From assembly GCA_030267565.1 (NCBI GenBank), contig BRXU01000005.1, forward strand, positions 4,343,501-4,407,500: a DNA stretch of 64,000 nt, read 5' to 3'. Below, one piece after another: positions 48,187 to 58,634 of the stretch. Source of the stretch: Pleodorina starrii (Eukaryota > Chlorophyta > Chlorophyceae > Chlamydomonadales > Volvocaceae). Within the stretch, counting starts at the first letter, position 1, and each line of letters begins with the position of its first letter. Made by a program: the position numbers and the translations under genes. The notes under the pieces were generated by a model. It was given only the letters and a program-made list of their open reading frames with translations. It was not told where the DNA came from and did not search any database.

Positions 48187-48481
48187 TTCCGGAGGAACCC
48201 CGACTCGGGACATGGGACACACATGTTGTCTGGCGGCTCCACTGATGCTGCCACTTCTGCTGAGTAGCTAGCGTGCCTGGCTTCTGGGTGACTCCAAGGG
48301 CCAGCTGGATGGTGCTGATGACTGTATGATGAATCTTGTAAACCTCCGGACGGGACAGGGACAGGGGTGGGCACCCTCCTTTCTCATCACACCCCGGGTA
48401 ATGGTCACTGACTGGTTTCGATCCCGGGATCCCGGGGGGAATTGCAAGGTTTCCCTGTTGCCGGCCAATGAACCATTGCCT
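48187..48481. other. Unique spacer inside the LINE mosaic
   Basis: About 295 bp not seen elsewhere in the window. No gene recognised. Confidence 0.5.
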
Positions 48482-49123
48482 CTGCGAGGGACGTTACAAG
48501 GACTGGGAAAGCGAAGCCCAACGGGCAAGCCGAGCAAGGCCGGCAAGCCACAACAACCTGGCAAGAAGCCCAAAAAACCACCGCAAGGAGCCGAGGAGAG
48601 AGAAAAAGCCAAGCAATGCCTAAACTCGCAGACAGGACAGGGACAGGGACGGGGGCAGCAAGAGGCCAGGAGCCACTGCTGCACGGGCGGCACACACGGC
48701 CACCCCTTCCTCCAAGACACCGAGCAGGGAACCGAACCCAACACCAGGGCCCAACACCAGGGCCAAACCCCAAGGCCCAACACCAGGGCCAACACCACGG
48801 CCCACCACCAGGGCCCAACACCACAGCCCAACACCAGGGCCCAACACCAGTGGTGTTGGTTTCGGTTCCCTCCTCGGTGTCTCGGAGGAAGGGGTGGCCG
48901 TGTGTGCCGCCCGTGCAGCAGTGGCTCCTGGCCTCTTGCTGCCCCCGTCCCTGTCCCTGTCCTGTCTGCGAGTTTAGGTGTTGCTTGGCTTTTTCTCTCT
49001 CCTCGGCTCCTTGCGGTGGTTTTTTGGGCTTCTTGCCAGGTTGTTGTTGCTTGCCGGTCTTGCTCGGCTTGCCCGTTGGGCTTCGCTTTCCCAGTCCTTG
49101 TAACGTCCTTCGCAGGAAAAAAA
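48482..49123. mobile_element. Fold-back pair of LINE 3' ends
   Basis: A minus-oriented LINE 3' terminus (from 48482) runs into the minisatellite and at about 48851 meets a plus-oriented copy of the same terminus, which ends CGCAGG followed by A7 (49117-49123). Together they form a fold-back of about 630 bp. Only the plus-oriented half has a poly(A) tail. Confidence 0.8.
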
Positions 49124-49124
49124 G

Positions 49125-49345
49125 GCTGGCTGACCGGGCTTGCAGCGGCCGAGGGCAGTGATGGGGGAGAGGAGCGGGGCCGCATCCAGCCGGGGCTGGG
49201 CGTGGGGCGTGGGGGCACCAAGCGGCCGTTGGGCAGGACAGCCCACAAGACTCCCGTAGGGCTGCGTACCCGGCTGCCATCGGGCGACAGGAGCCAGTTG
49301 GGCACCGGCGGCAGTTCGGGGTCCAGGGGGTCTTTGGGGGAAGGG
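49125..49345 (-). mobile_element. LINE ORF2 fragment with internal deletion
   Basis: Matches ORF2 at about 54746-54829 and then jumps to about 55250-55375, losing roughly 420 bp at a GGGGC microhomology. Confidence 0.75.
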
Positions 49346-50539
49346 GGGTCTTGGGAGTGGGGTGCGCGCGGCGTGGGGGGGACTGGGGAGGGTTTCGGAG
49401 GGGGTCTGGGGAGGGTTTCGGAGGGGGTCTGGGGAGGGGCGGGGGGGCTTCGGTTGTTGCGGTGCAGGCTGCCGTGGGAGGCAGGTGCGGTTCGGGGGTC
49501 GCTGTCTGGAGGGGACGCCCCCAGCGTGGGGTCTGCGGGAGTCTTGTCGCCGGCACGCTTGTGCCCTGGCTTCCAGCCAGGTGGTGCTGCCCCTGCTGCG
49601 CCCGTGGGGGTTCTTGGGAGCCGGGGGGCCGCGGGAGTGCGGTTCCTGTGGTGCGGGGTGTCTTGGGAGGGAGGTGTGTCTTCGGGCCTGCTGTCTTGCG
49701 GGGACGCCCCCAGGGTGGGGTCGGTTGTTGTTTGTCTCTGGTGCGCTTCGTGTGGCGCCGTCCCTGCGGCTTTTGTGGCTCTGGGAGGCGGTTTAGGTGG
49801 TGCGGGGTTCTCTTCGGGCGTGCTGTGGTTTTCCTGTTTCCTCTGGTGCTCCCCGGTGGGGGGGGGCTCGTTTGCCCTGGTTCGCTGCGGCGGTTGCCCG
49901 GTTTTGTTTGTTGTTCCTGTTGCTGTCGCCCAGGGTGTAGGGTTCGCCCCTTGGCTGTTGAGGTTGTGCAGGTTGTGGTTGTGTTGTCGCTGTGGTCGCT
50001 GTTGGGGCCTTTGCCCATCCCTGGGGCTTGTCTCCGGTGACGGGCCCTGTTGTTGGTCCGTGGTGCTGGCCCGGGTGTTGGGCCGTGGTTTTGGCCCTGG
50101 TGTTGGGCCGTGGTGTTGGCTCTGGTTTTGGGCCCTGGTGTTGGGCCCTGGTGTTGGGCTGTGGGGTTGGCCCTGGTGTTGGGCTGTGGTGTTGGCCCTG
50201 GTGTTGGGCCCTGGGGTTTGGCCCTGGTGTTGGGCCCTGGTGTTGGGTTCGGTTCCCTCCTCGGTGTCTTGGAGGAAGGGGCGGCCGTGTGTGCCGCCCG
50301 TGCAGCAGTGGCTCCTGGCCTCTTGCTGCCCCCGTCCCTGTCCCTGTCCTGTCTGCGAGTTTAGGCGTTGCTTGGCTTTTTCTCTCTCCTCGGCTCCTTG
50401 CGGTGGTTTTTTGGGCTTCTTGCCAGGTTGTTGTGGCTTGCCGGTCTTGCTCGGCTTGCCCGTTGGGCTTCGCTTTCCCAGTCCTTGTAACGCCCCTCGC
50501 AGAAAAAAAGTCCTTGTAACGTCCCTCGCAGAAAAAAAA
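49346..50539 (+). mobile_element. 5'-truncated LINE 3'UTR copy with a double poly(A) end
   Basis: About 1.15 kb of LINE 3'UTR on the plus strand, ending CTCGCAG plus A7 (50503-50509). It is followed by only 22 bp of the same terminus (GTCCTTGTAACG...CGCAG) plus A8 (50532-50539). It is the inverted partner of 52354-53540. Confidence 0.8.
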
Positions 50540-51481
50540 CCAGTCTCCGCCAGTCGGCTGGGAGGGCCCCAAGGACCGCCTGCATGAGGGGTTCGTGCTG
50601 GGTCATGGGCGACGCTGCACGGAGCTCGGCCAGGGTGCGGGGGCCCAGGTGGGCGGTCCCAGCCGGCGGGGTGAAGGGCTGGTCGGTGGCGGGGTCACGC
50701 AGGGCGGCGTTGAAGAAGAGGGGCTCATGCAGGACGGCACGCGCGTCCGTGGTCTCTGGGTAGGCCAGCCGGGTCGGGAGCGAGGAGCGGTAGGACTGCA
50801 CCAGGCTGGCAATTTTTTTTTCAATGAACGTAGGCAGGCTGGGGTGCGGGTCCGCCGTGCCATACACCCAGCCCCACCCAGTGGTCCCATCCGGCCTGTA
50901 CGCGTCGAGCAGCCCCCGCATGATATGTTTCCATGGCTGCTGGCCGGGCTGAGCGAGCTGGGCGAGGGGCTTCACATGCAGGGCGACCATGAAGGCGTCG
51001 AGGTCGAGGTGGCCAACACCGCCACAGTCGCGATCCTGGCAGGCGATCTCCGGGCCAGGCTTCAGCAGGGCCCGTCCGTGGCACACCAGGGACGCGTCTT
51101 CCTCCAGGAGCGACCAGGCCACAAATTCCATCGATATGCTTGTGGAGTGCCGCCAGCTGGGGTGGGGTGGGGCGGACGATGGAGAGGTGGTAAGCCAGGG
51201 TGTTCCCCAGCAGAAAAAAAACCTGTTTGGCCACATGCACCCTGCCCACGAGGCTGAGGCCATGCCGCCGCCACACATGGCCGAGACGCTGGACCCGCTG
51301 AATTCTGCTGGTGTAGCAGAGCCGCGCGGGCTCCGCCGGGTCCAGAGTGAGGGGGATTCCCAGGTGGCGTGGGGGTTCGTCACCGAGAGTTTGGAAACTC
51401 GCACCGATGGTGGGGTTGGGCCCCACCACCAGTTCGTGGGTGCCCAGCACCATCCCCTTCCCCTTGCTGGCATTGACCCGT
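50540..51481 (-). mobile_element. LINE ORF2 fragment
   Basis: Corresponds to about 55383-56308 of the intact ORF2 (post-RT region and end of RT). Homology stops abruptly at 51481 after the codons for NASKGKGMVLG. Two homopolymer insertions interrupt it: T8 at 50814-50821 flanked by CAAT on both sides, and CAG plus A8 at 51211-51221. Confidence 0.85.
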
Positions 51482-52344
51482 GCACGCTTTCCTTTAGGAA
51501 ATTTTGCTTCTTTTCGTTTGGTTGCTTCAGCGGCGCGACCTGCGGCAACGGCGGTTTTCTCTCTTGTCGCCGCAGCCGCCATCGGACTGGCGACTCCAGG
51601 ACTCGGCGCTCCAATCAGGGCGCACAGCGCGCCTACTCTCTTTGTTCTTCTCCTTCTTCTTTCCGTGGAACTGGGCGTGCGGCTTGCGCGTCTTCTCGGA
51701 GTGCGCCCTCGGCGACCGCAGCAATCATCCTCGTGCTTCCAGCCTGACGTGGCGCCAGGCCGGGCGCTGCGAAAGCTTGCAGCTAAGCCTATTTTTGGCG
51801 ACGTTTTCTCGGGCGTCTTGCGCGGTGGGCCTTCAGGTCGCTCGTGGTGGACGACATCGTGGAGCTGTGGTGCTGTACGACTTCCGTGGAGCCCGCACCT
51901 GGAGCCTAGCGGCCCGTGGAGTTTCCTCTGACATCTTCAGGCCTGGCGGTCGGTTTCTGGCAGGGCCAGGGGTTGTTTTCTTCCGTGCGGGGTGCTGTTG
52001 GTGGGTGTCTTGGCTGCCCGGCGAGGGGTTCTTCCCCTGCCTGCTTTGGGTGGCTTGTCCTCGGTGGGGTGAGGCTTGCTCTTGTTGTGTAGGTGGGTGC
52101 TGCTTCACGCCTGGGGTGCCCTGTGGGTGCAGGGGTGGGCTTCGGGGTGCAGGTGGGGTGCTTTGCCTGTGCGGTGTGCCCTTGCTGCCCTGTCCAGCTC
52201 AGCTGCTCTGCAGCCCAGCACAGCCCGACCAGTCGGCCTCCGGTGCTCGAGGAGCTCCCGCAGAGCCAGGGGGCAGGTGGGGAGGAGTGCAAGTCCCCCG
52301 CCTGCTCTCCTGGGACGGGCCCCTAGCAGCAGAGTTGGGGGCTC
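51482..52344. other. Unique DNA between LINE pieces
   Basis: Not LINE-like. A minus-strand ATG at 51582 (MAAAATREKTAVAAG) runs in frame into the adjacent ORF2 fragment, giving a chimeric frame 50821-51582. Pyrimidine-rich tracts near 51640-51670. No complete gene recognised. Confidence 0.4.
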
Positions 52345-52604
52345 TTTTTTTTTCTGCGAGGGACGTTACAAGGACTGGGAAAGCGAAGCCCAACGGGCAA
52401 GCCGAGCAAGACCGGCAAGCCGCAACAGCCTGGCAAGAAGCCCAAAAAACCACCGCAAGGAGCCAAGGAGAGAGAAAAAGCCAAGCAACGCCTAAACTCG
52501 CAGACAGGACAGGGACAGGGACGGGGGCAGCAAGGGGCCAGGAGCCACTGCTGCACGGGCGGCACACACGGCCACCCCTACCTCCAAGACACCGAGGAGG
52601 GAAC

Positions 52605-52830
52605 TGAAACCAACACCAGGGCCCAACACCAGGGCCAAACCCCAGGGCCCAACACCAGGGCCAACACCACGGCCCAACACCAGGGCCAACCCCACAGCCC
52701 AACACCAGGGCCCAACACCAGGGCCCAAAACCAGAGCCAACACCACGGCCCAACACCAGGGCCAAAACCACGGCCCAACACCCGGGCCAGCACCACGGAC
52801 CAACAACAGGGCCCGTCACCGGAGACAAGC
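52605..52830. repeat. CAACACCAGGGCC minisatellite in the LINE 3'UTR
   Basis: About 15 imperfect 13-17-bp units. The same array, in one orientation or the other, appears at 47460-47570, 47960-48165, 48735-48850 and 50050-50245, always in LINE 3'UTR copies. Confidence 0.9.
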
Positions 52831-53804
52831 CCCAGGGATGGGCAAAGGCCCCAACAGCGACCACAGCGACAACACAACCACAACCTGCACAACCTCAACA
52901 GCCAAGGGGCGAACCCTACACCCTGGGCGACAGCAACAGGAACAACAAACAAAACCGGGCAACCGCCGCAGCGAACCAGGGCAAACGAGCCCCCCCCCAC
53001 CGGGGAGCACCAGAGAAAACAGAAAACCCACAGCACGCCCGAAGAGAACCCCGCACCACCGAAACCGCCTCCCAGAGCCACAAAAGCCGCAGGGACGGTG
53101 CCACACAAGCGCACCGGAGACAAACAACAACCGACCCCACCCTGGGGGCGTCCCCGCAAGACAGCAGGCCCGAAGACACACCTCCCTCCCAAGACACCCC
53201 GCACCGCAGGAACCGCACTCCCACGTCCCCCCGGCTCCCAAGAACCCCCACGGGCGCAGCAGGGGCAACACTGCCTGGCTGGAAGCCAGGGCACAAGCGC
53301 GCCGGCGACAAGACACCCGCAGACCCCACCCTGGGGGCGACCCCCGAACTGCACCTGCCTCCCACGGCGGCCTGCACCACACCAACCCTGCACCGAAGCC
53401 CCCCCGCCCCTCCCCAGTCCCCCCCCGAAACCCTCCCCAGACCCCCCGGCGCCACACGCACCCCACTCCCAAGAACCCCCCCCTCCAGGCCGCAGGGGCA
53501 GCACCGCCGGGTCAGAGACCAAGGCACGAGAGCGCCAGCGACAAAACACCCACAGACCCCACACAGGGGGCGACCCCTCAAGACAGCAGCCTCCGAACCG
53601 CACCTGCCTCCCGCGGCAGCCTGCACCACACCAACCCTGCTCCTAAGCTCCCCCGACCCCCAAGACCCCCTCCGGCCCCACCCACAGCAAGCCCCGCACC
53701 GCACCCCCCTCCCTAGGCAACCCGCACCGCACTCCCCCCACCCTCGAGGCCCCTCGCACCCTAAGGACCTCAGACACCGAGATCCCCCACTCCCAACACC
53801 CCGC

Positions 53805-56800
53805 TCACGACGGCCCCGGCTGCCCTGTCAGCTGAGCTGCTGCCTGGCTGGGCTGGGCGCTGATGGCTGACCCGGATGGGGAGACCTGCTGTGCTGCCTG
53901 GGCGCCCCCGGTGGGTGCCTGTGGTGCTGGGACCGGGGCCACCCGGGACAGATGAACCTGCAGACGCGGGCTGCTGCCAGCCACCCGCTGCACGGAGCAG
54001 AGGACGCCTTCATGCGCCCAGGAGGCTTCGAAGGCATCCAGCCGGCCGGGCTTCAGCTGTGCTGTGATGTGGCCCCGGGGCAGCCCCGCCAGAGTGTCCT
54101 CGGAGAGTGCCGCCATGCTGAAATGTGCCCTCATGAGACGCTGCAGCTCCCCAATGACGCAGCCCACCACCGTGGCCGACGGATGGTCATCAGGCTCCGC
54201 CCTGTGGTAGTGGCCCCAGACCGCCCACAGCCAAGTGGCTCGAAGGGCTGCCCACAGCAGCTGCAGCCCAGGGCTGGTGGGGTAGGCCGGCCACCCTCCC
54301 GGCCAGTCTCCCAGCAGCACAGCCGGCTGTCTGAAAGGCAAGTCCGCGGCCCTGGAGACTGTTGCCCACAGCTCTGCCAGCCAAACCCGAGCTGCGGTGT
54401 AAGCCCCGCACTCCAAGAAGACGTGGGTCAGGCTGGCGACATGCAGGTTGCCGTCCACCGAGCAGCTAGGAGCAGAGCAGTGGGCACGCTGCGGCTGACC
54501 TTTGGAGGCCAGGTACACCCCGCACGGGAGCCGTCCATGGTGCAGCCGCCAGGCGAGCGCCTTGGCCCGGTTGCTTGCGGGGCAGTCCCACAGCCGCTGC
54601 CAGGCCCGCCGGCGGTCGAGGGGAGACATGCCAGCCGGGCCATCAGCTGCCGGGTCTGCCTCCGGGGCCGGCCCGGCGGGCGCCGACGGTCCGGCGGCAG
54701 CACCGGGGTCCTGCTGGTGCGGTGCCGCATGGCGGCTGCTAGGCTGGCTGACCGGGCTTGCAGCGGCCGAGGGCAGTGATGGGGGGGAGGAGCGGGGCCG
54801 CATCCAGCCGGGGCTGGGCGTGGGGTTCATGGCAAACCACCGGCTGCGGCTGGGCGCTTGCTGAGCCAGCCAGTGTTGGTGCCAGCGGGCCTCCTGTTGC
54901 TGTAGCTGGCTGTGCGGCTGCTCGGGCCACGCCGCGGGCATGAGGGGCTCCGTGTCCTGGTCCCGGCCCCAGCTGTGACCGCGGGCGGTGAGGCGGTGGC
55001 GCACCTCACTCACTGTGTAGTGGATGAGGGGCAGCGTGCCGTGGCCGTGGCTGAGGGGGTAGCACTGGACCGAGTCCCAAAGCCCCAGCAGCTGGTATTC
55101 CACTGGCCATGAGGAGGCGCGTTGGGCCGGGGGCGCCTCGCTGTATCGCTGATGGTCCTCCAAGGTCCAGTGTCGGCGCGGCTTGCGGCCCGGCAGCACG
55201 CAGGCTGCAGGCCAGTCGGCGTCCCCTGCTGCTCCGGCCTGCTCGCTGTCTGGGGGCACCAAGCGGCCGTTGGGCAGGACGGCCCACAAGACTCCCGTAG
55301 GGCTGCTTACCCGGCTGCCATCGGGCGACAGGAGCCAGTCGGGCGCCGGCGGCAGTTCGGGGTCCAGGGGGTCGGCTGGCAGCAGTCTCCGCCAGTCGGC
55401 TGGGATGGCCCCAAGGACCGCCTGCATGAGGGGTTCATGCTGGGTCATGGGCGACGCTGCACGGAGCTCGGCCAGGGTGCGGGGTCCCAGGTGGGCGGTC
55501 CCAGCCGGCGGGGTGAAGGGCTGGTCGGTGGCGGGGTCACGCAGGGCTGCATTGAAGAACAGGGGCTCATGCAGGATGGCACGCGCGTCCGTGGTCTCTG
55601 GGTAGGCCAGCCGGGTCGGGAGCGAGGAGCGGTAGGACTGCACCAGGCTGGCAATGAACGTAGGCAGGCTGGGGGGCGGTTCCGCCGTGCCATACACCCA
55701 GCCCCACCCAGTGGTCCCATCCGGCCTGTACTCGTCGAGCAGACCCCGCATGATCTGCTTCCATGGCTGCTGGCCGGGCTGAGCGAGCTGGGCGAGGGGC
55801 TTCGCATGCAGGGCGACCATGAATGCGTCGAGGTCGAGATGGCCGACACCGCCACAGTCGTGATCCTGGCAGGCGATCTCCGGGCCAGGCTTCAGCAGGG
55901 CCCGTCCGTGGCACACCAGGGACGCGTCTTCCTCCAGGAGCGACCAGGCCACAAAGCCGTCGATATGCTTGCGGAGTGCCGCCAGCTGGGGTGGGGTGGG
56001 GCGGATGATGGAGAGGTGGTATGCCAGGGTGTTTCCCAGCACCTGTTTGGCCACATGCACCCTGCCCACGAGGCTGAGGCCGTGTCGCCGCCACACATGG
56101 CCGAGACGCTGAACCCGCTGAATTCTGCTGGTGTAGCAGAGCCGCGCGGCCTCCACCGGGTCCAGAGTGAGAGGGATTCCCAGGTGGCGTGGGGGTTCAT
56201 CACCGGGAGTCGGGAAACTCGCACCAGTTGCGGCGTTGGGCCCCACCACCGGCTCGTGGGTACCCAGCACCATCCCCTTCCCCTTGCTGGCATTGACCCG
56301 TGCGTTGCTGGCCCTGCAGAACAGCTGGACTGCCGCGGTAGCGACCTCCCCATCCCTGTCGACATTGCTGACCGTGAGCACCGTATCGTCCGCGTGGTGG
56401 GTGACAGGGGGGGCTGGCACGTTGTTGGGGAGGGTGGGGGTGCGGAGAGCGTTGGTGCTGCGCAGGTGGTGCAGGTACGAGGTGAGAGGTTCCAGCTGCA
56501 TGACCCACAGGACGGGCGACAGGGTGCTGCCCTGCTGAAGGCCGTTGCGGACCGGGAAAGGTGCTGACTGGTGCCCATTGACCACCACCCGGCAGGAGCC
56601 ATCTGACGTGAGCAGGCGCAGCCAGCACTGTGTGTGCTGACCGAAGCCCATGGCCTCGGCCACCCGGTAGAGCCAGGGGCGATGGACCCGGTCGTAGGCC
56701 TTCTCGATGTCGAGTATGATGAGGGCTGCCGGTTGCTGCGAGTGCCGCACCCACTCCGCCAGGGCCAGGTGGTAAAGGGTGTTGTCGCGGATGTCCCGGC

Positions 56801-58634
56801 CGCTGACGAAGGCAGTCTGCAGCGGGTCTATCAGGTAGTCCAGTGCCGGCTGTAGGCGATTGCTGACGGCCTTGCAGACAAGCTTGTAGTCGCATTGGAG
56901 GGTGATGGGCCGGTAGCTGCTCAGGCTGGGCCGGGGCAGGCCTTTGCCTTTGTAGATGAGAGTGATGACCCCTTCACGCCAGCTGAGCGGCAGGGAGTCG
57001 GCAGCTGCGGCCCCGGTCTCCACGGATCCCTGGGTGAAGGCTGCGTTGGCGGCGGCGAGCAGCAGCGGGCCCAGCAGCGGCCACAGCACCCGGTACACCT
57101 CATAAGGCAGGCCGTCCGAGCCAGGGGCGGTGCCATTCAGACAGGACGACAGAGCAGCCGCAAGTTCGTCCAGCTGCAGCTCGCCGGCGGCTGGGGCTGC
57201 GTCGGCAGCTTCCCTGAGGGGCTGGGGGAGCCGGCGGCGGAGGTGCTGCAGGAGCTGGTCTTGGGCTGTCAGGTCCACCTGCTCCACCCGGAACAGACCC
57301 GTGGGGCTGTCACTGCTGTACATGGCGTGGGCCGCGGCTGTGATAGCGGCGGCCGCACCCGGGTCACTGAGCGGAACCGGGAGGGGCTGACCCGGGACTG
57401 AGAGGTGGGTGACTGGCTCCCGGGTGCGCACCTCGCGTCCGAGCTGGTGGAACCAGCCGGTGCCCTTGTCGCCATGCTGCGTGTACGCGGCGTCCAGCGC
57501 TGCTGTGCGGCGGATGGCGGCCTGTTTGACTGCCGTGGTGAGCTGGCTGCAGGCCTGTGCTGCCAAGGCGCCGGCGTCGGGCCCGGGCATAGCATGCTGC
57601 ATGGCTGCCAGGGCTGCACACGCAGCGTGTTTGGCCGCCCTCAGGCTGGCGGCCTGGTCCGTCAGGTGCTGTCTGTGGAGGTGATCGGCTGCACTGCGGA
57701 GGCGACCTTTCAGACATTCCCACACCTCACGTGGGTCAGCAGCGGCGTCTTGCTGCTGGACGGCCTGGATTGCCAGCTCCACTGCCGACTGCAGGCGGGG
57801 CAGCAGGCTGGGGTGGTACAGCAGGTACGTGGGGAACGCCCAGCTGCTGCGGCCGAGGGTGGGGAGCCCTGGCAGCGCCAGCTCCAAGAGCACCCCATGA
57901 TGATCCCCCGGGGCGCCTGGCACCACCCGAACAGCTGTCACGTACTGCTGCAGAGGTTGGCTAATGAGCCAGCGGTCCAGGCGTGCCACCGGCGGTCGAG
58001 TTGGTGATGCCGGGTGAGTGAAGCCCCCCCCCACGCCGGAAGACAGCCAGGGGTCGACCAGATTGGCCCCGTGGACCAGGGCCTGCAGTGCAGGCCTCCC
58101 GCCGGCCCGATGGGCAGACGGTTGGGCCTCGTCACCCGCATGCAGGACGCAGTTAAGGTCCCCTCCAAGCAGAATGTGGCGGTCTGTCTCGAGGTATGGC
58201 TGCAGGCTTTGGAAGAACTCTGGGCGGCTGGCGGCCACCGACGGGGCGTAGATGCATAGGAGGCGTAGGCGAAGGTGGAGGACATCCCAGTCCCAGCAGC
58301 AGACACGGCCGGCAGTGTCCGAGGTGTACGGGTGCTGCACACAGCCCGGCAGGCTGATCCCTGGCCGCGCCAGGATGGCTGCCCCACAGCTGAGGTCCGT
58401 CCCCGGGCTGTAACCCCATTTGCCCCGCCAGGGGGCCCCCGGGCCGCTGCCTCGTTGTAAAACTGACTGCAGTGCTGCTTTGCTGCCCAGTTTCGCCTCC
58501 TGTACGAAGGTGACATCCCGGTTGCCTGCGACCTGCTGCTGGTAGCAGAGCAGCCTGGAGGCTCGCGCCCGCCCAAGCCCATTGACGTTTACGGTCAGGA
58601 GCTTGAAGGTGGGCGCGGTCCCGTCGGTCCTCAT
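53805..58634 (-). CDS. LINE ORF2: APE endonuclease and reverse transcriptase
   Basis: 1609 codons from the ATG at 58634, uninterrupted. Endonuclease motifs: LLTVNVNGLG, FVQEAKLG, LLCIYAPS, LLGGDLNCVL, LDRWLIS and GDHHGVLLEL (residues about 10-330). RT blocks: NGTAPGSDGLPYEVYR, VITLIYKGKG, SYRPITLQCDYKL, QTAFVSGRDIRDN, IILDIEKAYDRV, GLQQGSTLSPVLW and the catalytic THHADDTVLT. A C-terminal zinc-binding segment HCSAPSC...HVASLTHVFLEC matches the RVT-associated CCHC type. It nicks target DNA and copies its own RNA by target-primed reverse transcription (family knowledge). The active-site box is HADD instead of the usual YADD or FADD. The frame stays open 5' of 58634, but the start is set by overlap with the ORF1 stop. 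An intact frame suggests a young copy. Confidence 0.9.
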   Translation of the reverse strand: MRTDGTAPTFKLLTVNVNGLGRARASRLLCYQQQVAGNRDVTFVQEAKLGSKAALQSVLQRGSGPGAPWRGKWGYSPGTDLSCGAAILARPGISLPGCVQHPYTSDTAGRVCCWDWDVLHLRLRLLCIYAPSVAASRPEFFQSLQPYLETDRHILLGGDLNCVLHAGDEAQPSAHRAGGRPALQALVHGANLVDPWLSSGVGGGFTHPASPTRPPVARLDRWLISQPLQQYVTAVRVVPGAPGDHHGVLLELALPGLPTLGRSSWAFPTYLLYHPSLLPRLQSAVELAIQAVQQQDAAADPREVWECLKGRLRSAADHLHRQHLTDQAASLRAAKHAACAALAAMQHAMPGPDAGALAAQACSQLTTAVKQAAIRRTAALDAAYTQHGDKGTGWFHQLGREVRTREPVTHLSVPGQPLPVPLSDPGAAAAITAAAHAMYSSDSPTGLFRVEQVDLTAQDQLLQHLRRRLPQPLREAADAAPAAGELQLDELAAALSSCLNGTAPGSDGLPYEVYRVLWPLLGPLLLAAANAAFTQGSVETGAAAADSLPLSWREGVITLIYKGKGLPRPSLSSYRPITLQCDYKLVCKAVSNRLQPALDYLIDPLQTAFVSGRDIRDNTLYHLALAEWVRHSQQPAALIILDIEKAYDRVHRPWLYRVAEAMGFGQHTQCWLRLLTSDGSCRVVVNGHQSAPFPVRNGLQQGSTLSPVLWVMQLEPLTSYLHHLRSTNALRTPTLPNNVPAPPVTHHADDTVLTVSNVDRDGEVATAAVQLFCRASNARVNASKGKGMVLGTHEPVVGPNAATGASFPTPGDEPPRHLGIPLTLDPVEAARLCYTSRIQRVQRLGHVWRRHGLSLVGRVHVAKQVLGNTLAYHLSIIRPTPPQLAALRKHIDGFVAWSLLEEDASLVCHGRALLKPGPEIACQDHDCGGVGHLDLDAFMVALHAKPLAQLAQPGQQPWKQIMRGLLDEYRPDGTTGWGWVYGTAEPPPSLPTFIASLVQSYRSSLPTRLAYPETTDARAILHEPLFFNAALRDPATDQPFTPPAGTAHLGPRTLAELRAASPMTQHEPLMQAVLGAIPADWRRLLPADPLDPELPPAPDWLLSPDGSRVSSPTGVLWAVLPNGRLVPPDSEQAGAAGDADWPAACVLPGRKPRRHWTLEDHQRYSEAPPAQRASSWPVEYQLLGLWDSVQCYPLSHGHGTLPLIHYTVSEVRHRLTARGHSWGRDQDTEPLMPAAWPEQPHSQLQQQEARWHQHWLAQQAPSRSRWFAMNPTPSPGWMRPRSSPPSLPSAAASPVSQPSSRHAAPHQQDPGAAAGPSAPAGPAPEADPAADGPAGMSPLDRRRAWQRLWDCPASNRAKALAWRLHHGRLPCGVYLASKGQPQRAHCSAPSCSVDGNLHVASLTHVFLECGAYTAARVWLAELWATVSRAADLPFRQPAVLLGDWPGGWPAYPTSPGLQLLWAALRATWLWAVWGHYHRAEPDDHPSATVVGCVIGELQRLMRAHFSMAALSEDTLAGLPRGHITAQLKPGRLDAFEASWAHEGVLCSVQRVAGSSPRLQVHLSRVAPVPAPQAPTGGAQAAQQVSPSGSAISAQPSQAAAQLTGQPGPS

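Noticed and set aside
48326..50587. 753-codon plus ORF and 537-codon minus ORF across the LINE mosaic
   Set aside because: They read minisatellite and 3'UTR debris; the Trp/Gly/Cys and Gln/Thr/Pro repeats follow from CAACACCAGGGCC units.
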